Source: Lepraria neglecta
Taxonomy: Eukaryota > Ascomycota > Lecanoromycetes > Lecanorales > Stereocaulaceae
NCBI GenBank assembly: GCA_033220425.1
Contig: CM065649.1
Span: forward strand, 558,001-622,000
Direction of reading: 5' to 3'
DNA: 64,000 nucleotides
Numbering within the stretch: the first letter of the stretch is position 1; each line of letters opens with the position of its first letter. The translations under genes were made by a program, and so were the position numbers. Of this stretch, positions 34,607 to 44,104 are shown in pieces. The notes under the pieces were generated by a model. It was not told where the DNA came from. It saw nothing but the letters and a program-made list of their open reading frames with translations, and made no database searches.

Positions 34607-35644
34607 TTATTTTTCACGATACCAGCTTCTCGCACTGATGATGTCTTCGAGTCTTCTAGGACTTGACGTTGTTCCTTCTGGATAGAGGAGCTTTTGGGCC
34701 TGTTCTCTCATGTCAGCATCTACAGAAGGGTCATCAGTCACAACCTTGTAAACTTGATAGACCTCGGCTGCTCGTTTCTCGTCGCCCAGCAAACCTGGAA
34801 GCTTCAATGCCGCGTACAAGTGCGTTTTCTCCAATGGTGTACGATGCATTGCCGCTTGTCGGACATTGTACGCACCAGTGAAGATCTCTTCCCATGAAAA
34901 GCCACCGAATATCACTCCCGCAGTGACCCACTTTCTTTTGAAGAACGTAGCCCAGTTATCCAGGCCGGCGCCATCGGGTTCATTCCATTTTCTATTCCTC
35001 AACTCAATGTTATCGCCAAAGACATTCTTCAGCCACCAATATTTCTCGAAAAATTCCTTGTAATCTTGTCCCTGCCGAAAACAGACGGGTTCCATAGTCC
35101 GTTGAAGATACTTGTAGAAATAATACCGAGTCTTGAAGGCCCCGACTTCGAAGGGCTCAGGCTTTGGCGTGGGGACCCGGCTGGGAGGCTCATATTGGTT
35201 TGATGCCTCTGGAGGGGCAGCTTCAAAATCCTCAATACGTTCGGGCGGGTCCCATTCGTACAATTGCTCGTTAGGCAAATTATCTGTATCGTCAAAGTCC
35301 TCCTCTGACTCAGAACCTTCATGGCTCCCTATAGGTTCGTCGTTGTCTCGCTGGAGGAATTCATTAATATCCGCTTGTGGCTCACCATCCTCATGGCGCT
35401 CAGGTGCCTCTTCCTCGGGCGATATCTCTTGCTGGTTTTCGCGAGAATCATGGTCGGACTCAGTGTTCTCATCAATCGCACAATTTGCATGGTCCAGCAA
35501 CAAGACTTGGTAAGACTCCTGCTCACTTTGCGTAGGACACTCGGCGTCACCACTCCTAGAGCTGTTGCACGTCTCGGGTGCTGCCTCTGTTGCGTTTATC
35601 GTATCAGCCGTTGTCTCCAGATTTTTATGCTGCTGTTCCCTCAT
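34607..35644 (-). CDS. Hypothetical acidic protein, 345 residues
   Basis: Single uninterrupted exon. The start is the ATG at 35644-35642 (the frame is open two codons further but without an ATG). Residues 1-160 are strongly acidic and Ser/Glu/Asp-rich, probably disordered. From about 170 the composition changes to a folded-looking segment rich in aromatic residues (FKTRYYFYKYLQRTMEPVCF, KEFFEKYWWLKNVFGDN, WATFFKRKWVTAGVIFGGFS), followed by helices and a basic tail. No signal peptide or membrane helix. I do not recognise the family. The clean frame among decayed neighbours suggests a working gene. Confidence 0.6.
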   Translation of the reverse strand: MREQQHKNLETTADTINATEAAPETCNSSRSGDAECPTQSEQESYQVLLLDHANCAIDENTESDHDSRENQQEISPEEEAPERHEDGEPQADINEFLQRDNDEPIGSHEGSESEEDFDDTDNLPNEQLYEWDPPERIEDFEAAPPEASNQYEPPSRVPTPKPEPFEVGAFKTRYYFYKYLQRTMEPVCFRQGQDYKEFFEKYWWLKNVFGDNIELRNRKWNEPDGAGLDNWATFFKRKWVTAGVIFGGFSWEEIFTGAYNVRQAAMHRTPLEKTHLYAALKLPGLLGDEKRAAEVYQVYKVVTDDPSVDADMREQAQKLLYPEGTTSSPRRLEDIISARSWYREK

Positions 35645-36794
35645 GATCACTCAGCTCGAACGTCTTTATCTCGCTCGTACATTTCCAGTCCTGCTGGCTA
35701 TGATACACTTGTTCTCTTGAGTTCAATCGCTCGCTGCTGTACTTGCAATACTCAATGTTGGCCACTCTTTGGCCTTGGACCGCAGCTATCTTGAACAAAA
35801 CCGAGTCCTTTGCCCTCTTTGTCCCTCATCCCTTGTGATCTCTAGTCTAACAATCTTATACCCTCTTCATATATTATTCTTGAATCAGTTATACTCCGAA
35901 ATATAGCGAATGGCAACCAGGGCCAACCAATTTCTTTGTCCCCGTAGAAAGACTAATGCCTGGAATCAAAAGCGTTTCCCATTCCCCTAACGTGTGCGCG
36001 AAAGTCATTAGGTATTGAGGACAAAGAACACGTACAATGCACGAACATCATTTGTTCTCGATTATCGAAGAGGGTAAGAAATCCCGGGCTTCATGTCCTC
36101 AATCAGTGCTCGCTCTCTCATAAAGCTGACGCGCTACGTAAGACAATAGCCAAACCTTTCCATCTGCAGATGCAGAAAGGCTACCGCAAGCTTCCAGCGT
36201 ACCAAAAGCTCATCAAGAGACCTCTCACAAGCGTTCTATATGCTCACAAGCTTGGTCAAAGCTGCTAGAAAACCCGCCACGACTTAGCAACCCTGATATG
36301 CATTGACAAACAATAGAACAAGCCTCCAAGTACGGAAACAATAGAAAATCGATTTTTATTCAATAAGCTATGCTCCTTAGCAAGTCGATTAATAATTTGT
36401 ATCACTTCTACGAGTAGACAGTTTGCATATACTTCCTTTGTGCGCTTGGTATCCTTCCACACACGTAAATGTATTTGGCAATGTGCTCTGATTATTGTGA
36501 TGTACTCATGAAACAACTTGACAACTGGAGCAAATGCATATCTGCTTGAAAGGCCAAAGGAAAAGAAGAAGTGCTTGAAGACCGCATTCTTTGATCTTGC
36601 TGTTGCTATGAGAGATGAAGAAAGGAGTCAACTAAGCAATAAACAAAAAGCCGTCTTCTATCCATAGACATATAATCACAAAAGCACCCCTCTACACAGC
36701 TCTCATCAAATAATCTCATCTCTCACATATTCACCACTTCCCTTGTATCTATCCAACAAACCCAAACAATTATAACAACACCAATCCACCAACT
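35645..36794. other. Gene-free stretch
   Basis: Contains a C/T-rich promoter-like leader for each flanking gene. From 36640 the sequence becomes C/A-rich with TATAATCACAAAAGC at 36670, consistent with the promoter of the secreted protein at 36795. No other frame is supported. Confidence 0.3.
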
Positions 36795-36965
36795 ATGCAT
36801 TTCTCAACTATACTCCTAGCCGTCGTAGTCTCCCTCGGTCTCGCCTCCGCCGCTCCAGGTGCGCCGGCCATTGCTAGCGCCTTCGATCCGGATCATTTTG
36901 AACACCTAGTATCGGTGTATCGAGCATCGCATACCGGGCCTGTGGCGACACCAACGAAGGGGTAG
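36795..36965 (+). CDS. Small secreted protein, 56 residues
   Basis: The ATG at 36795 is followed by a textbook signal peptide, MHFSTILLAVVVSLGLASA, with an Ala-x-Ala cleavage site before APGAPA. The mature part is about 36 residues, without cysteine, ending TPTKG and TAG at 36963-36965. It is too short for standard gene callers. The leader context (CCAACTATGC after a C/A-rich 5' region) is typical of fungal genes. It is the first of three small secreted-protein loci within 3 kb. No family recognised; a peptide hormone precursor, antimicrobial peptide or effector are all possible. Confidence 0.55.
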   Translation: MHFSTILLAVVVSLGLASAAPGAPAIASAFDPDHFEHLVSVYRASHTGPVATPTKG

Positions 36966-37773
36966 AGCGGTCAAGTCGAATGGTTACGGTGACATGGAGC
37001 CGTTCTGAGGCTTTGCATTAGTTTGTTGCGAGGTTAAATCGTGTACGACTTAGGTAGCTGCTTGCTTCGATATCTGCGTAATTACTCTACAATGTCTCAA
37101 CTTTGCATCTTCAAATTGAGTAATTAAAGCCACTGGATCGATCGTATGTCTTGTTGGACTAGGCATTTGACTGTCCGTTGATCCGCGTGCTGTCCGCCGT
37201 TCTGCATTGTCTAGGATGTAACGCCAAAGATTCTCGACCTCTTGCTCATTGTTTAGCCAATGATAGTTGACTTTAAGACCTATCCATTGGCTACTCGAGA
37301 ATTCTGAAGCTGAAGGAACAAGCAACGTTACCCGCTACGCTGATCATCAAGAGGCATGCCATTGAAAAAGATTCATGTGCGCTTTATTCATGCGCATTCG
37401 TTCAAACAATTTGGGACAAATAGCTAGGCTCCACAATATACATCTTTGAGGGTGTCTAAAGAAGTTTACATGGCTGGCCACTAAGCTATTAGGGTCTCGG
37501 CGGGGCCTTCGAGTCAACTGCCCGAAGACACCCTATTTGGCCCTATTCTATATGAAGGCGCCACATTAGGGGGCGCCTTGGGCGCGACCATTATAGAAAT
37601 GAAGGAATGGGATAATGCAAGCGTCTACAAAGGGATCAGAGAAGCACGCACACTTGCCTAATGAACTCAGAACAAAGCACCTTGACTCCGTTGTATGTAC
37701 GCTTTGAATGTTCTCAAAAGGATGAAAGAAGTGTTCAACACCCTTGCGCGTTGTTCATAACACTTTTGGCTGC
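36966..37773. other. Gene-free stretch
   Basis: A minus frame at 37050-37325 (91 codons, ending QISKQAAT) is of natural-looking composition but has no recognised domain or clear start context. Nothing else seen before the repeat at 37774. Confidence 0.3.
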
Positions 37774-38156
37774 TCGCTACAGCGGGACTGTGGGTTAGTG
37801 TGTCTCATGATCAGATGCGGCTTCAGCCATGCGCCATGACCATGGGCCATAGCGAGAGATCCGTGCTTCCTGAGAGCACTATTTATATGAGCGTCCCACC
37901 AGCAGTGGGCTCTTCAGTCGAGTTCATCTCTTTCAGAGCCATAGCCGCTCTTTCCCGCCCACCCGCACCTTATACATAGCCTATATATAACCTATCTACA
38001 CTCCAGGTCTATGCCGCCTAGGCATGGGAGTTTTCTAGCGCTGGGGCACCTGTTATGGCCTTTCTAGGCTTGCTAGCCCTGGCGTTGGACTGCCCAAGCA
38101 TCTATTTACATATCCACTTGTGCCGGTGTGTATAGCTTCAGGAGTGAGAACACTAA
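37774..38156 (+). repeat. Solo 383-bp A-B repeat of the YR retroelement
   Basis: Complete A2-B2 unit in forward orientation. It retains CpA/TpG dinucleotides (TCATGATCAGATGCGGCTTC) that are TpA in the full-length element. Flanks ggctgc and tctgaa show no duplication. It ends 110 bp before the secreted-protein relic at 38267. Confidence 0.85.
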
Positions 38157-38266
38157 TCTGAATTAATATATAATGCTGCCGCAAGAGCCGCTCGATCTCA
38201 CATTACCATCAACTTAAATACTTCGTTCGAGCACCATATTAAGCACAAAGTAATTCCAAACCCATT

Positions 38267-38596
38267 ATGTGTCTCACACTCAGCCTCTCCGCCATAATGG
38301 CAACCCTCCTCTCTACTAACTCCCAATGGGTGCTCGGCACCTCCCACCTCGTAACTGTCTAGGTATTTACAGCGAGCAACGGAGTCGACGCCGCAGCCCA
38401 AGCCTACTCCTACCTCCCAGAACCCTAGCAAGGACAGAAGCGCCAAGTAACTGGCATGAATTACGTCTTTGACAAGCGGCAAGCTACGGGCACAGCGGTT
38501 GCGTATACGGGAGCGTATACGGTGGTAGGCAAGCGACGGGCAAGTGGGACATTGGCTACGGGATTGGCGCCGCCGGTAGAGGACGGCGTATTCTAA
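38267..38596 (+). pseudogene. Secreted peptide precursor with repeated Lys-Arg sites, two stops
   Basis: A 110-codon frame from ATG 38267 to TAA 38594-38596 with two internal TAG codons (38360-38362, codon 32; 38426-38428, codon 54), both explicable as CAG to TAG. The N-terminus is moderately hydrophobic (MCLTLSLSAIMATLLSTNSQ), a possible signal peptide. The C-terminal half holds spaced dibasic sites, each followed by a similar short segment: KRQVTG, KRQATGTAVAYTG, KRRASGTLATG. Repeated Lys-Arg sites with similar intervening peptides are the layout of Kex2-processed secreted precursors. That role is inference. The gene sits between a retroelement solo repeat and a MITE. No homologue recognised. 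Confidence 0.4.
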
Positions 38597-39346
38597 TGCT
38601 AAGTGGAAGAGGTATCAGAAGAATAGTGGACAGATAGTTTGAGCTGGATCTTTATCAATAACCTTAGGTTATTATGTACTGGCGGTTGCAGTTAAGATAG
38701 ATAATGGGCGAAAAGTTTTAGTTCTGTCTTTACCGGATAGCAATGCGTTTGTCTTTTGGATAGCACTTAGAAATGAAACCTATTAGTCTTTGAGATTTAG
38801 AGTGAGGGTATGTTAATGTCAGGATAGTGTTTGCAAGCGAGATCTTCTAATGAATAAGTAGAGATGCTAGGTAGACTTGCTTTTCAATTCAGGCTCCGTC
38901 GCTATTTCTAGACGAATGCAGGGTACTGTGTTTAGAGTCTACCTCGATGTCACTTCGACAACGCGCTGAGATTATTAACACTCCAACCGTATGCTTCTCT
39001 CCCCGTAGTAAACAGACAAGCAGAGCAAAGACTTACTTTGTGCTCATTGATTTACTCAACGAGCCTAAATAACGGAAACCGGCGAATGCCTTCAACATCC
39101 TCAAAATGACGAAAGAGCCGTTCAGACAGACGTTACCTCAAAAAATACTTAAACTTAAAACCTCTCGATCCTTTGCATTAAATCTCATTAACTTCGAGAA
39201 CTTACACATTTAACAACTATCTCACGAGCCACTAATAGGTCTTTATATCTTTACCAATCCAATTGAGGCTTCATCTAAAGCAATCGTCAACAAACGTTTT
39301 GCAAATCGACCAAAAGCAAACCGTACTCAACCAGAAGAACCCTCAA
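38597..39346. other. Gene-free stretch
   Basis: AT-rich spacer between the peptide relic and the MITE copy. No frame longer than 60 codons and no repeat other than the flanking ones. Confidence 0.35.
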
Positions 39347-39489
39347 TGTTGCAATTTGGCAATAGGCTAGGAAGGATGTCTAGCTAATGGGGCCCCCCAG
39401 GGCCCCATATATGGCCCAAACAGACAAAGAACGGTTAGCAACAGGCTTCTGGAATCGCATAGAAAGCAATCAAGCAACGGATTGCAACA
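39347..39489. repeat. 143-bp MITE-like repeat, copy 2, with CTCAA duplication
   Basis: Nearly identical to 5061-5202 and ending in the same 9-bp inverted repeats (TGTTGCAAT, ATTGCAACA). Here the flanks read CTCAA on both sides, a likely 5-bp target duplication. The element ends 26 bp before the ATG of the secreted-protein gene at 39516, so it forms most of that gene's immediate 5' leader. An open frame runs from inside the element into the gene. Confidence 0.7.
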
Positions 39490-39515
39490 CTCAAAAATCA
39501 AACCAAAAGCATATC

Positions 39516-39851
39516 ATGCGCCTTCCAGCCCAACTCACTACTTCTTTACTAGCAGCAACCGCCCTCCTTCTCCCCATTTTCGCCAAGCCCATCCCAGAAA
39601 GTACAGTCGTAACAGTCATCCCAGCCCAAACCTATGTCACCACCGCAACAGCCTACGATGCCCCAGGCACCACGGGAACTTGGCTCGCTCGGACCGTTAT
39701 CACGAATGGAGTGGAGTCTGTAGTTCCTGAGACGTTTGTTGTGACGGCGTGGAGTGCGCCTGTGACGCCAACGACGGACTTTGTGCCGGCGCAGACTTTC
39801 ACTTTTGTGTATGATGGAGGGGTGGAAGTGGGAGTGGTGGAGAAGGAGTAG
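39516..39851 (+). CDS. Small secreted protein, 111 residues
   Basis: The start chosen is the ATG at 39516, giving the signal peptide MRLPAQLTTSLLAATALLLP then IFAKP; the longer frame from 39387 is mostly MITE sequence. The mature chain is Thr/Val-rich, cysteine-free and carries two related phrases, TVIPAQTYVTT and FVPAQTFTFV, suggesting a beta-rich or repetitive wall-associated protein. It ends GVVEKE and TAG. The MITE in its leader may have changed its expression. No family recognised; the frame is intact. Confidence 0.6.
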   Translation: MRLPAQLTTSLLAATALLLPIFAKPIPESTVVTVIPAQTYVTTATAYDAPGTTGTWLARTVITNGVESVVPETFVVTAWSAPVTPTTDFVPAQTFTFVYDGGVEVGVVEKE

Positions 39852-40929
39852 ATGGTGTATGAGTTGTTTAAGTCCTGTCATTACCTTAGCAACACTTCGA
39901 TGAGTGCTGCGAAGGAGCATCGAATCTCTGATAGAGAGACTGCACTTGTAACACCATGAGTGATTCATCGTGTACAATCCTACCTCGTTTTCAACAGTGA
40001 TGTTTCACTTAAGCACTCGAGACATTACCATCTTATGAAAACTTGAGTCCTTCAATACTTGCCTTCAACCTTATTACCTCTGCAGTCTGCTTCGTGCATA
40101 CAGCCTCATCAAATAGACAACATGAAAGGATGCTGTGTGCTTACGATATAGTCCAAACACGAAAAATGAAGAAGACGCGTAAGTATTCGCAGATAAGAGA
40201 GGCTGTTTTTGGCTTTGCATTACAGCCAGGAGTCCAAAACGGTGATCTCTTACAGACCTTCATCGAACCTGCTTTGTAACATTGATTCATGAGACCAAAG
40301 AATACAGCACATTACTACGTACATTGGGAGCAACACACAGGGAAAACGAAAACAACGTTCAGTGCCGGATACTAACAAGGCCTTCCTGGTATATTTAGCT
40401 TCGCATCCTCCACCTTGTAATCTGCTGAAGGCACCGGGTATTTCTTAGATGGCTATCTCTCTGTACCACAGCATGCAACCATTCAAGACAGCCACTTCCC
40501 CAACGAAGCGCTTGAGACACGTCGTATCTAATTACAATATTCCCCTTCAAGATCTTTGTAACTGATTCTCGTCCGTACGATATTCTGCTTGAGTCTAGAC
40601 CGCCTTCATTTGCTCATTGTGCTAGCACAGCTGAGGGGAGATACATCTCTCTGCGTTACAAGGCATTCCACATCATACGCAATGCGTCCATCACATTGAT
40701 CTTGCTATGCATTAAGCTCACGTCGATTTTGTTGCTCACGCTCTGACAAAGAGATAGCAGCACAGTCTTGTCATGGGGCAGGCATAGCATCAAGTCGCTT
40801 GCACCTGTCTGTCAGTTCATTTGGTAAGAACGCTAGCTGCGTTCCATCAAGGAATCCGAGTATACGCTTCAATCATACAAGCAGCGAGGCATCAATGGAG
40901 TCTGTGTAGAGAGCGTTGAATGTTCATAC
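39852..40929. other. Gene-free stretch
   Basis: Small unsupported frames only. The 3' flank of the asparagine synthetase fragment begins after 40929 on the minus strand, but no further exon of it is recognisable here. Confidence 0.3.
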
Positions 40930-41396
40930 CTTTTGTGTATTCTTAAATATTGTTTCAGGTCCAATTTGAAAGCCCCCGTCAATGATACTCTTGATGTGCT
41001 ATTCTGGCTGCCAACCAATAGGTAAGAATGCCTTTATTCCAGCAGCCACCAGAAGTTCTCCGTCTATGATCGTCCAAAAAGGTGGCTTGATACTATACCG
41101 ATCTCTGACCACAATGAAAAGCTCGCGCTGCGAATTATAGAGACATAGTGCAAACTCGCCGCGAATATGCGACATAAATGATGTTCCGTAGTGCTGATGT
41201 AAGGCAAGCAAAAGCTCATAATCACTCCTACCCTTGTATTGATAGCCGCATTTTTCCACCATTTCTAGCCGCAGGCGATCCTAGTCGTAGATCTCGCCAT
41301 TAATTACTGTATTAACACTTTGCTCTCGATTGTGTAGAGGCTGACTGCCCGATGAGCTAAGGTCGTTAGTTTCTAGGTGGGCGTGTCCAAGAGCTG
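40930..41396 (-). pseudogene. Asparagine synthetase-like (class II glutamine amidotransferase) exon fragment
   Basis: Between an acceptor-like AACAG (41397) and a GTATGA donor (40929) the minus strand encodes the middle of a class II amidotransferase domain of the AsnB type: LGHAHL near 41390, SGSQPLHNREQSV, VINGEIYD, EMVEKCGYQYKGRSDYELLL, LHQHYGTSFMSHIRGEFALC, ELFIVVRDRYSIKPPFW and SIIDGGFQIGPETIFK. A TAG interrupts after GEIYD, and another replaces the Trp after GWQPE. The N-terminal catalytic Cys and the C-terminal synthetase domain are absent. In full proteins this domain frees ammonia from glutamine. Here it is a single decayed exon, with family identity clear. Confidence 0.75.
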
Positions 41397-42172
41397 TTTA
41401 TTAACATTAGCAAATTCAGTTCTTCGGTCGATTAGGGACAAATGTGTCAAGGACCAACTCGGCAGCCTTGACTGATCCACTGCCCTTGTAAGTCAGGTCC
41501 TCGGTGCTTTATTTGCTCCAGCCCCCTATCGAGTCTTTGAGAAAGTTGGCTCTTCGCTCCAGAAGAGCTGTTGTTACCGTTCACTGGTCGCTCAAGTGCA
41601 ACAATGGCTATGAGACCACACATGACGGCGGAAGAAATCGCAGAGCGGGAGAACGGTTACCCATAAAAGCACTGGGACAATCTTTTCGTAAAGACGAAAA
41701 GCAAAATGCACCCTCACGCAAAGCATGACGTAGGCAGTCTAGTTCGCATAATCTGGCCAGAGGAAGTCGCAGACTCAAGACTAAGAGGTTTCAACACGTG
41801 TATTGAGAAGCATGTATCAGTCCCAGCAGTGCTGAAAAGACTGGTAACGTCTGTCAGCTTATATGCATGAGACAAACGCGACAGCCGAATACGGTGGGAA
41901 CAACTCCGTACCCTTTGCATACAAGCGATTCAAGGAGCACAAAGCATGCTCGAAAATCACTCAATGCTGCATGCCACGTCTACGCTGTATAGCAGCGAGA
42001 TGAAGCGCCCCAGCGCCCCAGCACCCCAGCAGGCTTGCGCGTATTCGTCAAGATATTTAGCCCGACCTGCGCTAGTTCAAAATGCTGCTACAGCCACAGC
42101 ATGCCTCGTATAGCATGCAGAAAGACTGGCCAAGTACAGGACCGCTCACCATCCGTCACCGAATTCAAGGCC
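41397..42172. other. Gene-free stretch
   Basis: A 74-codon plus frame at 41504 has no recognised features. The segment 42005-42030 contains a short CCCCAGCGCCCCAGCACCCCAGC run. The end is the likely promoter of the gene at 42173. Confidence 0.3.
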
Positions 42173-43169
42173 ATGCTCCTCCTCTTACCTTCCGCAATCA
42201 CTTTATTAAGCCTCTTCGTTGTTTCTGCGCTTCCATTGAATAGTTTATCATTCATCCCACCCGGATCGGTGTCCACCAGCTTAACAAGAGTAGCAACCTC
42301 AGCCAACAGAACTGCGTTTCAGCCAGCATGCCTTGGCAGATCGTACGGTTACGACCTCTCCCCGGAAAGTTGTGCAGATGCCTTGTTGCTGGTCAACTCC
42401 TCTTCTACTGCCTTGCAAACATACGGAGTGCGCGGGACTGGTCAATTTGATGTTACGTTGCCTCGGCGGTATATAAGCCGTGAGTAGGCAGTAAAAAGAA
42501 CCAATGATATCCCTTGGCTGAACTCAAGCCGCAGAGGACGGGAAATGCATTATCGAGCTCTATCTTGAACTAAGTGCATTCAGTGCTATTGCAAGCCTGA
42601 ATATGATTGCATTCGGGTCGCTCTCCATCGTTGAAGACTGCGTAGTAGCAAGTCCATTGCACCAAGGCGGATCCATCACTATGGGTAAGGCATCAAAGTC
42701 ACAAAGCCATTGCACGAGCATCACAAATTACTGACCGTGACTAGGTGACGGCCGACTGTATGGCACTGTAGCTTCATATAAGCCAGAAGCATGGTGTTAT
42801 GGGCTCATAGTGACAAGCATCCAAGATTCCTGCCAGAATATCCTGGACACTATGCCAGCTTCCTCGGAAGAGATGACTTTTGGGCCTCATAGTGATCCAT
42901 CTGCAATGGTGAAGCTTCCTTACATTTTCAGATCCCGTGAGTGTTTCGCAGAAATTTTCGCATAATGGTTATGGCTGATGAGACCAACAGAGGACCAGCG
43001 TTGTACTATGGCCATATATTGCACTGGTTCGACCGACGCTTTTTCGTGGTATCAGATCTGGAGCATTGGAGTAGCGCTCAATGGAATCTGTATAAGAAGT
43101 GGTCACGGTGGTTATCAGACTCATCTCGGTAGGTCCAGATATGCTTCCGACAGAGATGCAACTGATTAA
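42173..43169 (+). CDS. Secreted two-domain Cys/Trp protein, intact
   Basis: Four exons: 42173-42479, 42529-42684, 42745-42936 and 42991-43169. Introns of 49, 60 and 54 bp are all in phase 1, as in the paralogue at 23608-24803, and the total of 834 nt gives 277 residues. The upstream frame from 42035 is leader; the ATG at 42173 starts the signal peptide MLLLLPSAITLLSLFVVSAL. Domain 1: ESCADALLLV, FDVTLPRRYIS, EDGKCIIELYLEL, VEDCVVASPLHQGGS. Domain 2: DSCQNILDTMPASSEEMTFG, VKLPYIF, QRCTMAIYC, AFSWYQIWSIGVALNGICIR then GHGGYQTHLG. The shared SWYQ-W motif, Cys positions and intron phases show common descent. Function unknown. Confidence 0.75.
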
Positions 43170-43449
43170 TCGGTCTCCAGGTCTGCGTAACCGTCTTTCA
43201 ATGTCATTGGACCGGTTTAAAATGATTTAGTATGGCCCATCAGCAGTATCTTGGGTTGAGATGGAGGTCACGCTTACTACTTGGTGTGAAAATTGTACGA
43301 AAAACTATATGCAAAGTATTCCACACGGCCTCGCCCCGTCTTGCGGTGGTGATATGCCTTCGAGGCGGGTTAATTCCCAGGTGCCTTTGGTGTAGCACAA
43401 CATGCGTTCAGCGGGAACGAGCCTTGCCCAAGCAAAACGGTGTCGACCG

Positions 43450-44104
43450 CACTTCCAAGACACACTTTCTTCTGCCGGGCTGGTCCCCATATCATCTAAC
43501 GCCAACGAGACTCGAGAGCTCTTCTTCTGGTTCTTTCCCTCCTCCAACCCTGCTGCTACGGATGAGATTGTGATATGGTAAAGACCACCCCCCCCCAACA
43601 GTCTTGCCACATTAGCTGACGAAATGCCCTCCTAGGCTGAATGGCGGGCCTGGCAGCCAGGCCCTGGCTGCAGCTCGCTCAGCGGTCTGGTCTCCACTTT
43701 CTGTTACCAGCCAATGGGACCTTATTAGTGATCCAAAACATGACATGGAATGGACTGCAAGGACTACAGACTCCACCCAATAACGATTTCTTCGTCCCCT
43801 TTTATCGGCAATACAACCAGGGCGCGATGGCTGGATCAGGCGACCTTGGCTTATGGGGTACCGAGCGGGGTTTGACATTCTATAGAGTGTACATGGCTGG
43901 ACATGGTTAGTCCTTCAGATCAACCTCTCTGCATCTGCGTGGCTAATACTTGCTCTAGAACTTCCTGGGTACGCGCCCGGGGCTGGGTATCGAGTCATCG
44001 AACTCATGCTGGGAAGAATCTCATCGCTGAGCCAGACCGATCGACTTACCACTCAGACAAGTGATGACGTTAGGACCACAGAACTTCGGAAGCGTCACGG
44101 CTAA
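43450..44104 (+). pseudogene. Serine carboxypeptidase (S10) with catalytic core deleted
   Basis: The N-terminal hallmark is present: [20 protein letters not shown] ending IVIW, a 58-bp intron (43578-43635, GTAAAG...CCTAG) and LNGGPG. Directly after it, within about 60 bp, the sequence jumps to the C-terminal part: PANGTLLVIQNMTWNGLQ, GTERGLTFYRVYMAGH (catalytic His), an intron GTTAGT...CTCTAG (about 43906-43959), then ELPGYAPGAGYRVIELMLGR. The middle of the protein, including the GESYAG nucleophile Ser, is missing. A 1-nt shift precedes the N-terminal block. These secreted or vacuolar peptidases remove C-terminal residues; this one cannot work. The internal deletion rather than RIP explains the main defect. 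Confidence 0.75.

Noticed and set aside
39387-39515. N-terminal extension of the secreted protein
   Set aside because: The sequence is the MITE repeat, also present at 5061-5202, and the extension would hide the signal peptide.
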